64,000 bases of DNA. Origin: JAJAZB01 sp965249815. Its GTDB lineage: Bacteria; Bacteroidota; Bacteroidia; Cytophagales; Spirosomataceae. The stretch lies in assembly GCA_965249815.1 (NCBI GenBank), contig CBDFMV010000003.1, positions 2,418,001 through 2,482,000 of the forward strand. Reading direction: 5' to 3'. The position numbers and the translations under genes are program-made. How positions within the stretch are numbered: position 1 is the first letter of the stretch; each line of letters begins with the position of its first letter. The notes under the pieces are model-generated. The model saw only the letters and a program-made list of their open reading frames with translations, was not told the DNA's origin and ran no database searches. Shown here piece after piece: positions 9,295 through 17,236 of this stretch.

Positions 9295-9324
9295 CCGTCC
9301 GACCGCTTTTAGGCGGTCGGACGG
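9295..9324 (+). terminator. GC-rich hairpin after gldM
   Basis: A 12-bp stem (CCGTCCGACCGC with its complement) and a short TTTTA-type loop lie about 8 nt after the gldM stop. There is no long T tract, so it may protect the 3' end or attenuate transcription into gldN rather than terminate. Confidence 0.55.
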
Positions 9325-9401
9325 GTACAAACCACTCTCGTAATGAAATACGCCTACTCATTTTCTTACGACGGCCAACTTACGACTCAAAAAAGACAGG
9401 T

Positions 9402-10646
9402 ATGAACACGCTTCGCAACGTAATCGGTCTGGCGCTCGTCCTCCTTGTGATGACGACCGGCGCGATGGCGCAAAGCAAAAAGGGTGGCAGCAAAACCCGC
9501 CCGAAGACCAGCACCAAGAAAACGGCGGTAAAGCCGAAGGCTAAAGCCGGTGCCCAACCTAACATGGGCGAGGAGGTGGAAATCCAACCGCAGACGAGCG
9601 GAACCCAGCCCGGACAGCCGCGAGGTCAGGCCGAAGTACGGCCCGTCGCCCCGCAGCCCGAGCCGCAAACCCGCCTGACCGAGTCGGTTTCGACCCAACC
9701 CCGCGCCGAACAGGGCGACAACGGCCTGAACCCCAACTCGGCCCGACCCATTCCCGAGTCGGACATCATGTACAAGGTGACCAACTGGCGGCGGATGGAT
9801 TTGCGCGAGAAAATCAACCAGCCGTTTTTCTCGAAAAACAACGAGATCACCAAGTACCTCATCGACGGCATGCGGGCGGGTTTGCTGAAAGCCTACACCA
9901 ACGACTCGCTGACGACCGAACTGGCCGTGGAAGGGTTCAACCAGAACCTGAAAATGGAGAACACCGAAGGCGGACTTTCGGACGAAGAAAAAGCGGCCGG
10001 TTTCGGCAAAACCAATGAGGACGACGGCTGGGGCGGTGCTGCGAAGAAGGACCCCAAAGCCCAGCCCCAGAAAGGCGGTACCACCAAGCCGACGGCGGCC
10101 CAGGAAGACGATGGCTGGGGCGGCACGTCCACCGCGAAGAAAAAGGCAGCGGCTCCCGCCGCAGGCAAGAAAAGCGGCGCTGATGCAGGCTGGGGCGACG
10201 AACCGACCGCTGCCACCGACGGTGCGCCCATCGAGTACTTCGCCAAAGAACTACCGATTCTGGAAATCAAGGAAGACTTCATTTTCGACCGGAAGCGGTC
10301 GCGGGCGTACAACGACATCCAGGCCCTGACCATCATCATTCCCGCCGAAAAAACCTCGCGGGGCTTCGACGTGCCGGTGGCGTCGTTTCGGTTCAAGGAT
10401 GTGGCCGCTTACTTCCGCTCCAACCCGTCGAAGTTCATCTGGTACAACTCGATGAACCAGGCTCAGCACAAAAACATGGCCGACGCCTTCGACCTGCGCC
10501 TGTTTCAGGCCCGCATCATCAAGCAGTCGAATTCCAGCGACTCCTACCTGACCGACATTTACGGTGGCGAAAAAGCCGGTCTGGTCAAATCCCAGCAGTT
10601 GGAGTACAAACTGATGGAGTACGAGCACAATCTTTGGGAGTATTGA
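9402..10646 (+). CDS. gldN: GldN/PorN, T9SS ring protein with unusual low-complexity insert
   Basis: Periplasmic partner of GldK in the T9SS ring. It has a signal peptide (MNTLRNVIGLALVLLVMTTG), then a Lys- and Pro/Gln-rich linker to about residue 110. The conserved core is SDIMYKVTNWRRMDLREKIN, FFSKNNEITKYLIDGMRAG and, later, PILEIKEDFIFDRKRSR through QQLEYKLMEYEHNLWEY. Between the core halves (about 205-270) sits a Lys/Ala/Pro-rich stretch with three copies of a GWG motif: EDDGWGG, EDDGWGG and DAGWGD. At 414 aa it is longer than flavobacterial GldN, mainly because of the linker and this insert. Last gene of the gld operon, followed by a strong terminator. Confidence 0.93.
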   Translation: MNTLRNVIGLALVLLVMTTGAMAQSKKGGSKTRPKTSTKKTAVKPKAKAGAQPNMGEEVEIQPQTSGTQPGQPRGQAEVRPVAPQPEPQTRLTESVSTQPRAEQGDNGLNPNSARPIPESDIMYKVTNWRRMDLREKINQPFFSKNNEITKYLIDGMRAGLLKAYTNDSLTTELAVEGFNQNLKMENTEGGLSDEEKAAGFGKTNEDDGWGGAAKKDPKAQPQKGGTTKPTAAQEDDGWGGTSTAKKKAAAPAAGKKSGADAGWGDEPTAATDGAPIEYFAKELPILEIKEDFIFDRKRSRAYNDIQALTIIIPAEKTSRGFDVPVASFRFKDVAAYFRSNPSKFIWYNSMNQAQHKNMADAFDLRLFQARIIKQSNSSDSYLTDIYGGEKAGLVKSQQLEYKLMEYEHNLWEY

Positions 10647-10662
10647 TCTCGTTTTTCCCGAA

Positions 10663-10695
10663 AAAAGCCAGCCTGTTCATCAGGCTGGCTTTTTC
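10663..10695. terminator. Terminator between gldN and convergent uvrC
   Basis: AAAAAGCCAGCCTG pairs with CAGGCTGGCTTTTT around a 5-nt loop. The A run on one side and T run on the other make it usable in both directions, fitting its place between two converging genes. Confidence 0.9.
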
Positions 10696-10738
10696 ATTTA
10701 ATTCCTATCTGAAAGGGCGACCAGATGGCCCCGGAATC

Positions 10739-12547
10739 TCACTTCAATTCCACCTCCTCAAAGTACTGCCGCACTTTCTCGGCTTTGTCTTTGCCCAAGA
10801 CTTCTTCCAGGGCCGAGTCGGGCGCTTCGCGGATGGCCTTGATGGTTTTGAAGTGCTTCAGCAGCTTTGTGGCCGTGATTTTGCCGATGCCTTCGATGCT
10901 TTCGAGTTCGGTCACAAGGAAGGTTTTACTCCGGCGGTCGCGGTGGTGGGTGATGCCAAACCGGTGGGCTTCGTCGCGCAGGCGCTGGATGAGTTTGAGC
11001 GATTCCGACTTTTTGTCGATGTAGAGCGGAATGGTGTCTTCGGGGAAATAGATTTCTTCCAGCCGTTTGGCGATGCCAATGATGGGCACTTTGCCGTACA
11101 GATTCAATTCCTTGAGCGCGTCGCAGGCGGCGGAAAGCTGGCCCTTGCCGCCGTCGACGACAATGAGGTCGGGCAGGGGCTGTTGTTCTTCCAACAGCCG
11201 CGTGTAGCGCCGCGTCACGACTTCGTGCATGGTGGCGAAATCGTTCGCACCGACGACGGTTCTCGGGATGAAATGCCGGTAGTCTTTCTTGGAAGGCTGC
11301 CCGTCCTTGAAGCACACCATCGCCGAGACGGGGTTAGTGCCCTGAATATTTGAGTTGTCGAAGCACTCGATCTGGCGGGGCAGGGTCTTAAGCTGCAAAT
11401 CGTTTTTGAGCGTCATCAGAATCCGCATTTTCGGATTGCCCGCTGTCTCCTCAGCCACCTGACGATCGGATTTTTCCTTCCGGAAATAAAGCACGTTTTT
11501 CAGCGCCATGTCGAGCAGTTTGCGCTTGTCGCCGATTTGCGGCACCGTATTCTGAATGCCCTTCAGGTCAACGGAAAGCGGAATGTTCGTGAGCACTTCC
11601 TTCGCCTCACTCTGGTACTGGTCGCGCATTTCCCAGACCCACATCGTCAGGATGTCCTCGTCGGTCTCGTCGAGTTTTTTCTTCACCTCGAAGGTCTGCG
11701 ACTGGGTGATGGTGCCGTTGAGCACTTTCATGAAAGCCAGAAATGCCGTGGCTTCGTCCGACACGATGGCGAACACGTCCACATCGGCGATGTTGGGATT
11801 TACCACGGTGGAGCGGGTCTGGAAATTGGCCAGCAATTCCAGCTTTTCTTTCCACTGGTGGGCTTCCTCAAAGGCCAGCCGGGCGGCGGCATCGCCCATT
11901 TGTTCCTCAAAATACCGCCGGGGCGGGGCCAGGTTTCCTTTCAGAATCAGCTTCACCTGGTCGATTTCGCGGTTGTAGGCGCTTTCCGAAAGGCGCCCCT
12001 CGCAGGGGCCGAGGCAATTGCCGATGTGGAACTCGAGGCAGACCTTGAATTTACCGGCTTCGATGTTTTCGGGCGACAAATTCAGCGTGCAGGTGCGGAT
12101 GGTGTACAATTGCCGGAACATGTCGAGCAGGGCGTACATCACCTTTGGATTGGCGTAGGGCCCGAAAAACGTACCCAGCTTGCGGTCGATGCGCCGGAGC
12201 GTAATCACGCGCGGAAACCGCTCGTTGGTCACGCAGATGAACGGGTACATCTTGTCGTCGCGGAGCAAAATGTTGAAGCGCGGCTGGTGCTTTTTGATCA
12301 GCGTATTTTCGAGCAGCAGCGCGTCGAAATCCGTCGGGACGATGGTGAATTCGAGTTTGCGAATCTGGCTCACGAGCCGCTTGGTTTTGCGGTCGTGCTG
12401 GTTGTTTTTCAGGAAATAACTGCCCACGCGGTTGCGCAGGTCTTTGGCCTTGCCCACGTAAATGATGGTGCCCTCGGCATCGAAGTAGCGGTACACCCCC
12501 GGTTGGTGCGGGACTTTGGCAAGTTCTTTTTTGGGGTCGAAATCCAT
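10739..12547 (-). CDS. uvrC: UvrC, excinuclease ABC subunit C
   Basis: Dual-incision nuclease of nucleotide excision repair. The N-terminal GIY-YIG domain covers about residues 14-92 (PGVYRYFDAEGTIIYVGKAK). The four-Cys cluster typical of UvrC proteins that bind an iron-sulfur cluster is present (IRTC, FKVC, GNCLGPCEG). The UVR motif that binds UvrB follows (YFEEQMGDAAARLAFEEAHQ). Then comes the endonuclease V-like RNase H fold (IECFDNSNIQGTNPVSAMV and DLIVVDGGKGQLSA). Tandem helix-hairpin-helix motifs end the protein (LESIEGIGKITATKLLKHF). Length is 602 aa, complete. The minus-strand neighbour upstream is a glycerate kinase, with a long hairpin in the 72-nt gap. Confidence 0.97.
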   Translation of the reverse strand: MDFDPKKELAKVPHQPGVYRYFDAEGTIIYVGKAKDLRNRVGSYFLKNNQHDRKTKRLVSQIRKLEFTIVPTDFDALLLENTLIKKHQPRFNILLRDDKMYPFICVTNERFPRVITLRRIDRKLGTFFGPYANPKVMYALLDMFRQLYTIRTCTLNLSPENIEAGKFKVCLEFHIGNCLGPCEGRLSESAYNREIDQVKLILKGNLAPPRRYFEEQMGDAAARLAFEEAHQWKEKLELLANFQTRSTVVNPNIADVDVFAIVSDEATAFLAFMKVLNGTITQSQTFEVKKKLDETDEDILTMWVWEMRDQYQSEAKEVLTNIPLSVDLKGIQNTVPQIGDKRKLLDMALKNVLYFRKEKSDRQVAEETAGNPKMRILMTLKNDLQLKTLPRQIECFDNSNIQGTNPVSAMVCFKDGQPSKKDYRHFIPRTVVGANDFATMHEVVTRRYTRLLEEQQPLPDLIVVDGGKGQLSAACDALKELNLYGKVPIIGIAKRLEEIYFPEDTIPLYIDKKSESLKLIQRLRDEAHRFGITHHRDRRSKTFLVTELESIEGIGKITATKLLKHFKTIKAIREAPDSALEEVLGKDKAEKVRQYFEEVELK

Positions 12548-12565
12548 GAAACGAGTCGTGAGTCG

Positions 12566-12647
12566 CAGCAGTCGTACGTCGCAGGAGTGGTAAGTCAGCG
12601 AGGCGGAAAACCGTACGCCTTACGACTCCTGCGACGTACGACTGCTG
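12566..12647. repeat. Inverted repeat, 29-bp arms with one mismatch, overlapping the glycerate kinase stop
   Basis: Arms at 12566-12594 and 12619-12647 are reverse complements except for one base; both contain GTCGTACGTCGCAGGAGT. The right arm encodes the last residues (SSRTSQES) and stop codon of the glycerate kinase gene. The element therefore lies partly inside the coding region and could act as its terminator. Confidence 0.85.
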
Positions 12648-13768
12648 AACAAATTTACCACAAAAAACGCCGCGTTCTTCAGCAGATCCGGGCCTTCGCG
12701 CAGGGCTTCGGCCAGGGGCATCGGGCGGGGCAGGATGGAAGCCGCATAGGCCAGGCCGAGCTGGCGTAGCGCCAACGGGTCGGCGTCGAGGGTGCCGCAG
12801 AGGGCCACCACCGGAATGCCCCGCGCCGCTGCCCGCTGGCACACGCCGCCGATGAGTTTGCCCTGGAGGGTCTGGGCGTCGAGCTTGCCTTCACCAGTAA
12901 TGACGAGGTGAACGCCCGCCAGTTTTTCGTCGAAACGGGTCAGTTCCATCACCAAATCCGTGCCGGAGCGCAGGGTGGCGTTGAGGAACGCCAGCGCGCC
13001 GAACCCCGCACCGCCCGCCGCGCCCGCACCGGGGACTTCTGCCAGACCGGTGCGGTTTTTAAAAACCGCACCGGTCTGCGCCAGGTGTTGCAGGCCCACG
13101 TCCAGTTGCCGAACCTCTTCCGGCGATGCCCCCTTCTGCGGTGCGTATACAAACGCTGCTCCCGTAGGCCCAAACAACGGGGCGGTTACGTCGCAGGCTA
13201 TTTGTAGGCTGATTTTTGTAAAATCATGCGACACACCAGACGCGTTGATTCGGGCGATGCGGCTTAGGTTACCACCACAGGGAATGAGTTCCGCGCCGGA
13301 TTCGTCCAGAAAGCGGTACCCCAGCGCGGCGGCCAAGCCCGTGCCGCCGTCGGTCGAGGCGCTGCCGCCCACGCCCAGAATGACGCGGGTCGCCCCGGCT
13401 TCAAGGGCCGCCCGGAGGAGTTCACCCGTCCCGTAAGTGCTGGCACGCCGGGCGTCACGCTCGTCGGGAGCGAGGTGGTGCAGGCCCGACGCCGAAGCCA
13501 GTTCCACGAACGCCGTCTGCCCGTCGGCCGAAAGCCCCCACTCCGCTTCGATGGGGCGACCGAGCGGACCCTGGACGGGACTACGGCGCTTACGTCCGCC
13601 GGTCGCCGCCAGGAGCACGTCGAGGGTGCCCTCGCCGCCGTCGGCCAGGGGCACGGAAACGACCTCGGCATTGGGCAGCGCCCATAAAACGCCCTGGTGA
13701 AGGGCTTCGCAGGCTTCGGCGGCGGTGAGGGAGTCGCGAAACTTGTCCGGCGAAAGGAGAATTTTCAT
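12620..13768 (-). CDS. Glycerate 2-kinase (GarK/GlxK type)
   Basis: ATP-dependent kinase making 2-phosphoglycerate from glycerate, linking glyoxylate and sugar-acid breakdown to glycolysis. Family signatures are the N-terminus MKILLSPDKFRDSLTA, VPLADGGEGTLDVL, RVILGVGGSASTDGGTG, DVTAPLFGPTGAAFVYAPQKG, EVPGAGAAGGAGFGALAFL and LVITGEGKLDAQTLQGK. Length of 382 aa is normal. Two repeat elements touch the gene. A 36-nt perfect palindrome encodes about residues 231-242 (QTGAVFKNRTGL) in a surface-type loop before EVPGAG, and the C-terminal SSRTSQES plus stop come from a hairpin arm. No other glyoxylate or glycerate genes are adjacent. Confidence 0.93.
   Translation of the reverse strand: MKILLSPDKFRDSLTAAEACEALHQGVLWALPNAEVVSVPLADGGEGTLDVLLAATGGRKRRSPVQGPLGRPIEAEWGLSADGQTAFVELASASGLHHLAPDERDARRASTYGTGELLRAALEAGATRVILGVGGSASTDGGTGLAAALGYRFLDESGAELIPCGGNLSRIARINASGVSHDFTKISLQIACDVTAPLFGPTGAAFVYAPQKGASPEEVRQLDVGLQHLAQTGAVFKNRTGLAEVPGAGAAGGAGFGALAFLNATLRSGTDLVMELTRFDEKLAGVHLVITGEGKLDAQTLQGKLIGGVCQRAAARGIPVVALCGTLDADPLALRQLGLAYAASILPRPMPLAEALREGPDLLKNAAFFVVNLFSSRTSQES
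13043..13078. repeat. 36-nt perfect palindrome inside glycerate kinase
   Basis: The two 18-nt halves, CAGACCGGTGCGGTTTTT and its exact reverse complement, meet with no spacer. The element is read in frame on the minus strand. It looks like a terminator but lies two thirds of the way through an intact gene, so it is more likely a palindromic repeat tolerated in a loop. Confidence 0.85.
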
Positions 13769-13898
13769 CGACAGATTAAGGGAATGTTACGACGAAATGG
13801 TAAAAATTAATTTTTCAATTGTCTTACGAATGGGTAGGGTGACACCCAAATACCTTTTATACTTGCGACCAATTTCCATCCTTTAATCCTACATACTA

Positions 13899-16800
13899 AT
13901 GAAAAAATTGTTTTACAGTACACTGACGAGTGTGCTGTTGGGATTGGCGTTGCTGCCGTCCCAGCAAACGCAGGCTCAGGATCGCCGCTTGACGGGGCGA
14001 ATCACGGCGAGTACGGACGGGCAGGCCGTTCCGGGAGCCAGTATCCTGGTAAAGGGCACGGCGGCGGGGGCCGTCACCGATGCCAACGGCAATTACGCGC
14101 TCAACCTGAGGGCCTCCTCGGGTGCCAGCGACGTACTGGTTATTTCGTCGGTCGGCTTTCGGACGCTGGAAGTACCGGTGGGTAACCAGAGCGTGGTCAA
14201 CGCAACCCTGACCGAAGAAGCAGGCACGTTGAGCGAAGTAGTCGTAACGGGCTACGGTTCGCAGCGCAAAAAGGACATCACCGGGGCCGTGGCCGTGGTG
14301 GACGCCGCCAAACTGACGGCGATTCCCGTGCCGAGCCTGACGCAGGCCCTCCAGGGCCGGGCCGCCGGGGTCACTGTCGGCAACGACAACTCGCCGGGCG
14401 GCGGCACGATGGTGCGCATCCGGGGTTTTGGCACCATCAACAACAACTCGCCGCTCTACATCATCGACGGTACACCGACTACGGGCAACCTCAACAACAT
14501 CAACCCCAACGACGTGGAGTCGATGCAGATCCTGAAGGACGCCTCGTCGGCTTCGATTTACGGCGCTCGGGCGGCCAACGGCGTGGTCATCATCACGACG
14601 AAAAAAGGCAAAGCCGGTGCTCCGAAAATCTCATTCGACATGTACACGGGCGTCCAGCGTCCCGGCAAATTTCTGCCCCTGCTCAACTCGCAGGAACTGG
14701 GCGATTTGCTTTGGGAATCGGCCAAGAACGTTGGTCAGGCCCCCGTTCACGGCCAGTACGGCAAAGGTGCCACGCCGGTGATTCCCGATTACATTTACCC
14801 GTCGGGCGTGTTTGAAGGCGACCCGCTCGTGGCCCGTGATGCCAGCGGCAATTACATCAATTATTCCAACGACCTCAGCACGCCGGGGTTTGGTTCGTCG
14901 AAATTTCTCATCACGAAGGCCAACAAGGAAGGCACCAACTGGCAGGACGAACTCTTCAACGACGCCCCCATCCAGAATTACCAGTTGGGCGCGAGCGGCG
15001 GGTCGGACAAGGGCACCTACGCCATTTCGCTCAACTACTTCAACCAGAAGGGCATCCTGACCAACACCAACTACAAGCGGTATTCGCTGCGGGCCAACAC
15101 CCAGTTTACGGTCCGGAATCGCATTCGGGTTGGTGAAAACTTCACTGTGTCGTACGATGACCGCGCCGGGATTACCAACAACGACGAAAGCAACCCCATC
15201 GCGTTTGCCGTCCGGAGCCATCCGCTCATCCCCGTGTACGACGTAGCCGGGAATTACGCCGGTGCCAAGGGCCTCAACCTTGGCAACGCCCGCAACGGGG
15301 TCGCTGAAATTGCCCGCGCCAAAGACAACGGGACGAAGGGGGTTCACTTGTTCGGCAACGTCTTTGGTGAAGTCGATCTGGTGAAGGGCCTGACCTTCCG
15401 CACCAGCTTCGGGGTGGAGTACAACCTCTTCAACACCAGCGCGTACACCATCCGCGACGTGGAGTCGCCCGAAGCCCGGAACACCAACAGCCTGGTGGTG
15501 ACCAACAACTACGACAACTCCTGGACCTGGTTCAACACCCTGACCTACAACCGGACCTTCGGCGCGCACACGTTCAACGTGCTGGCCGGTACCGAGGCCA
15601 TCGCCACCTACGCGTTCGGCTTCAACGCCACCCGGTCCTCGTTTACCTTCGACGACCTCGACTACCGCTACCTCAACGCGGGGAGTCCGTCGGGTTTGCA
15701 AAACAGCGGGGGTGGGGCGAACCGGACGCGGTTGTTTTCCATTTTCGGGAAAGTCAACTACGCTTACAAAGACCTTTTCCTGGCCGACTTCACGCTGCGC
15801 CGCGATGGTTCCTCACGGTTTTCGAAAGAAAACCAGAACGCCATTTTCCCGGCGGCCAGCGTCGGGGTGCGCCTGACCGAACTGGCGGCGCTGAAGGACG
15901 TCTCCTTCCTGTCGGAACTGAAGGTGCGCGCCGGGTGGGGCAGAACGGGGAACCAGAACATCCCCAACATCTACAACGCCTACTCGCTCTACACTTCCGA
16001 CCCGTCGAACAACTGGTACGACATCACGGGTAGCCGCAGTTCGCTCGTGCCGGGCTTCGACGTCACGCAATTCGGGAACCCGAACGGGAAATGGGAAACG
16101 ACCACCTCGACCAACGTCGGGTTCGACGCCAACCTGTTCAACGGCAAACTCGAACTGATTTTCGACTGGTACACCCGCCGGACCACCGACATGCTCAACC
16201 AGATCAGCATTCCGCTCACGCAGGGCATCGCCACGATTCCGTTCACCAACGTCGGCGCAATGACCAACAAGGGCATCGACCTGAGCCTGACTTACAACGG
16301 GCGCGCCCTCGACGGCAACCTGCGCTACTCGCTGAGCGGCAATTTCTCGACCTACCGCAACAAGGTCATCAACCTCAACGACGACCCGAACGCCAACAAA
16401 TTCGGCTTCGGTACGCGCCTGCCCGCCATGAGCGTGTCGCGGGTCGGTTACCCGATTGCGTCGTTTTTCGGCTACTACATCGACGGAATTTTCCAAACCG
16501 ACGAAGCCGCCAAGGCCGCCCCGCAGTTTGGTACCTACAACCGCGCCGGGTCGTTTATTTTCCGCGACACCAACGGCGACGGCGTCGTGAATGCCTCCGA
16601 CCGGACCGTGATCGGTAACCCGCACCCCGATTTCACCTACGGCCTCAACGTCAGCGTGGGCTACAAAAACTGGGATCTGACCCTCTTCGGCCAGGGTGTA
16701 CACGGCAACGACATCTTCAACTACATGAAGTACTGGACCGATTTCAACACCTTCCAGGGCAACCGCAGCAAGCGGATGCTGTACGATTCGTGGCGACCGG

Positions 16801-17138
16801 GCAAAACCGACGCCGTGCTGCCGCAACTGCGCGCCACCGACGCGACCAGCGCCCAGATTTCGACCTATTTCCTCGAAAAAGGCTCGTACCTGCGCCTGAA
16901 AAACATCCAGTTGTCGTACACGTTGCCCGCTGGTCTGCAGCAGCGCCTCGGGTTGGGCAACACCCAGATTTACATCCAGGGGCAGAATCTGCTCACGGCC
17001 ACCAAGTACAGCGGGCTGGATCCGGACATCAACCTGCGCCGTTCGGGTAATAATAATGAAGACATCCACCTCGGCGTGGACGAAGGGTCCTATCCAGTGG
17101 CGAAGTCGTACCTGGTGGGCTTACGGCTTAGTTTCTAA
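13899..17138 (+). CDS. SusC/RagA TonB-linked outer-membrane transporter, pair 1
   Basis: TonB-dependent barrel that imports a ligand captured by its SusD partner. After the signal peptide (cleavage near QTQAQ) comes a carboxypeptidase-regulatory-like domain (RRLTGRITASTDGQAVPGAS, to about residue 105), then the TonB-box region SEVVVTGYGS. The plug carries TQALQGRAAGVTVGNDNSPG and ESMQILKDASSASIYGARAA. The barrel ends in Phe (LVGLRLSF), as expected for BAM insertion. It has no N-terminal STN signalling domain, matching the absence of a FecI/FecR-type pair nearby. Length is 1079 aa. Its -7-like box TATACTTG near 13859 lacks the -33 element shared by the other three susC promoters. The susD partner follows after 98 nt. 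Confidence 0.95.
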   Translation: MKKLFYSTLTSVLLGLALLPSQQTQAQDRRLTGRITASTDGQAVPGASILVKGTAAGAVTDANGNYALNLRASSGASDVLVISSVGFRTLEVPVGNQSVVNATLTEEAGTLSEVVVTGYGSQRKKDITGAVAVVDAAKLTAIPVPSLTQALQGRAAGVTVGNDNSPGGGTMVRIRGFGTINNNSPLYIIDGTPTTGNLNNINPNDVESMQILKDASSASIYGARAANGVVIITTKKGKAGAPKISFDMYTGVQRPGKFLPLLNSQELGDLLWESAKNVGQAPVHGQYGKGATPVIPDYIYPSGVFEGDPLVARDASGNYINYSNDLSTPGFGSSKFLITKANKEGTNWQDELFNDAPIQNYQLGASGGSDKGTYAISLNYFNQKGILTNTNYKRYSLRANTQFTVRNRIRVGENFTVSYDDRAGITNNDESNPIAFAVRSHPLIPVYDVAGNYAGAKGLNLGNARNGVAEIARAKDNGTKGVHLFGNVFGEVDLVKGLTFRTSFGVEYNLFNTSAYTIRDVESPEARNTNSLVVTNNYDNSWTWFNTLTYNRTFGAHTFNVLAGTEAIATYAFGFNATRSSFTFDDLDYRYLNAGSPSGLQNSGGGANRTRLFSIFGKVNYAYKDLFLADFTLRRDGSSRFSKENQNAIFPAASVGVRLTELAALKDVSFLSELKVRAGWGRTGNQNIPNIYNAYSLYTSDPSNNWYDITGSRSSLVPGFDVTQFGNPNGKWETTTSTNVGFDANLFNGKLELIFDWYTRRTTDMLNQISIPLTQGIATIPFTNVGAMTNKGIDLSLTYNGRALDGNLRYSLSGNFSTYRNKVINLNDDPNANKFGFGTRLPAMSVSRVGYPIASFFGYYIDGIFQTDEAAKAAPQFGTYNRAGSFIFRDTNGDGVVNASDRTVIGNPHPDFTYGLNVSVGYKNWDLTLFGQGVHGNDIFNYMKYWTDFNTFQGNRSKRMLYDSWRPGKTDAVLPQLRATDATSAQISTYFLEKGSYLRLKNIQLSYTLPAGLQQRLGLGNTQIYIQGQNLLTATKYSGLDPDINLRRSGNNNEDIHLGVDEGSYPVAKSYLVGLRLSF

Positions 17139-17148
17139 AACTGGTTTT

Positions 17149-17209
17149 GTGTTCATGGCTTAGCGCTTAGCGTCGAATGCCAACGTCTCAAACGCTAAAC
17201 CTTGAACAC
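17149..17209. repeat. Imperfect inverted repeat between susC1 and susD1
   Basis: GTGTTCATGGCTTAGCG on the left pairs imperfectly with CGCTAAACCTTGAACAC on the right. It starts about 10 nt after the susC1 stop. It could lower susD expression relative to susC or stabilise the susC end. Confidence 0.55.
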
Positions 17210-17236
17210 GGAACCCCTGACAACTCTCACAAAGAC

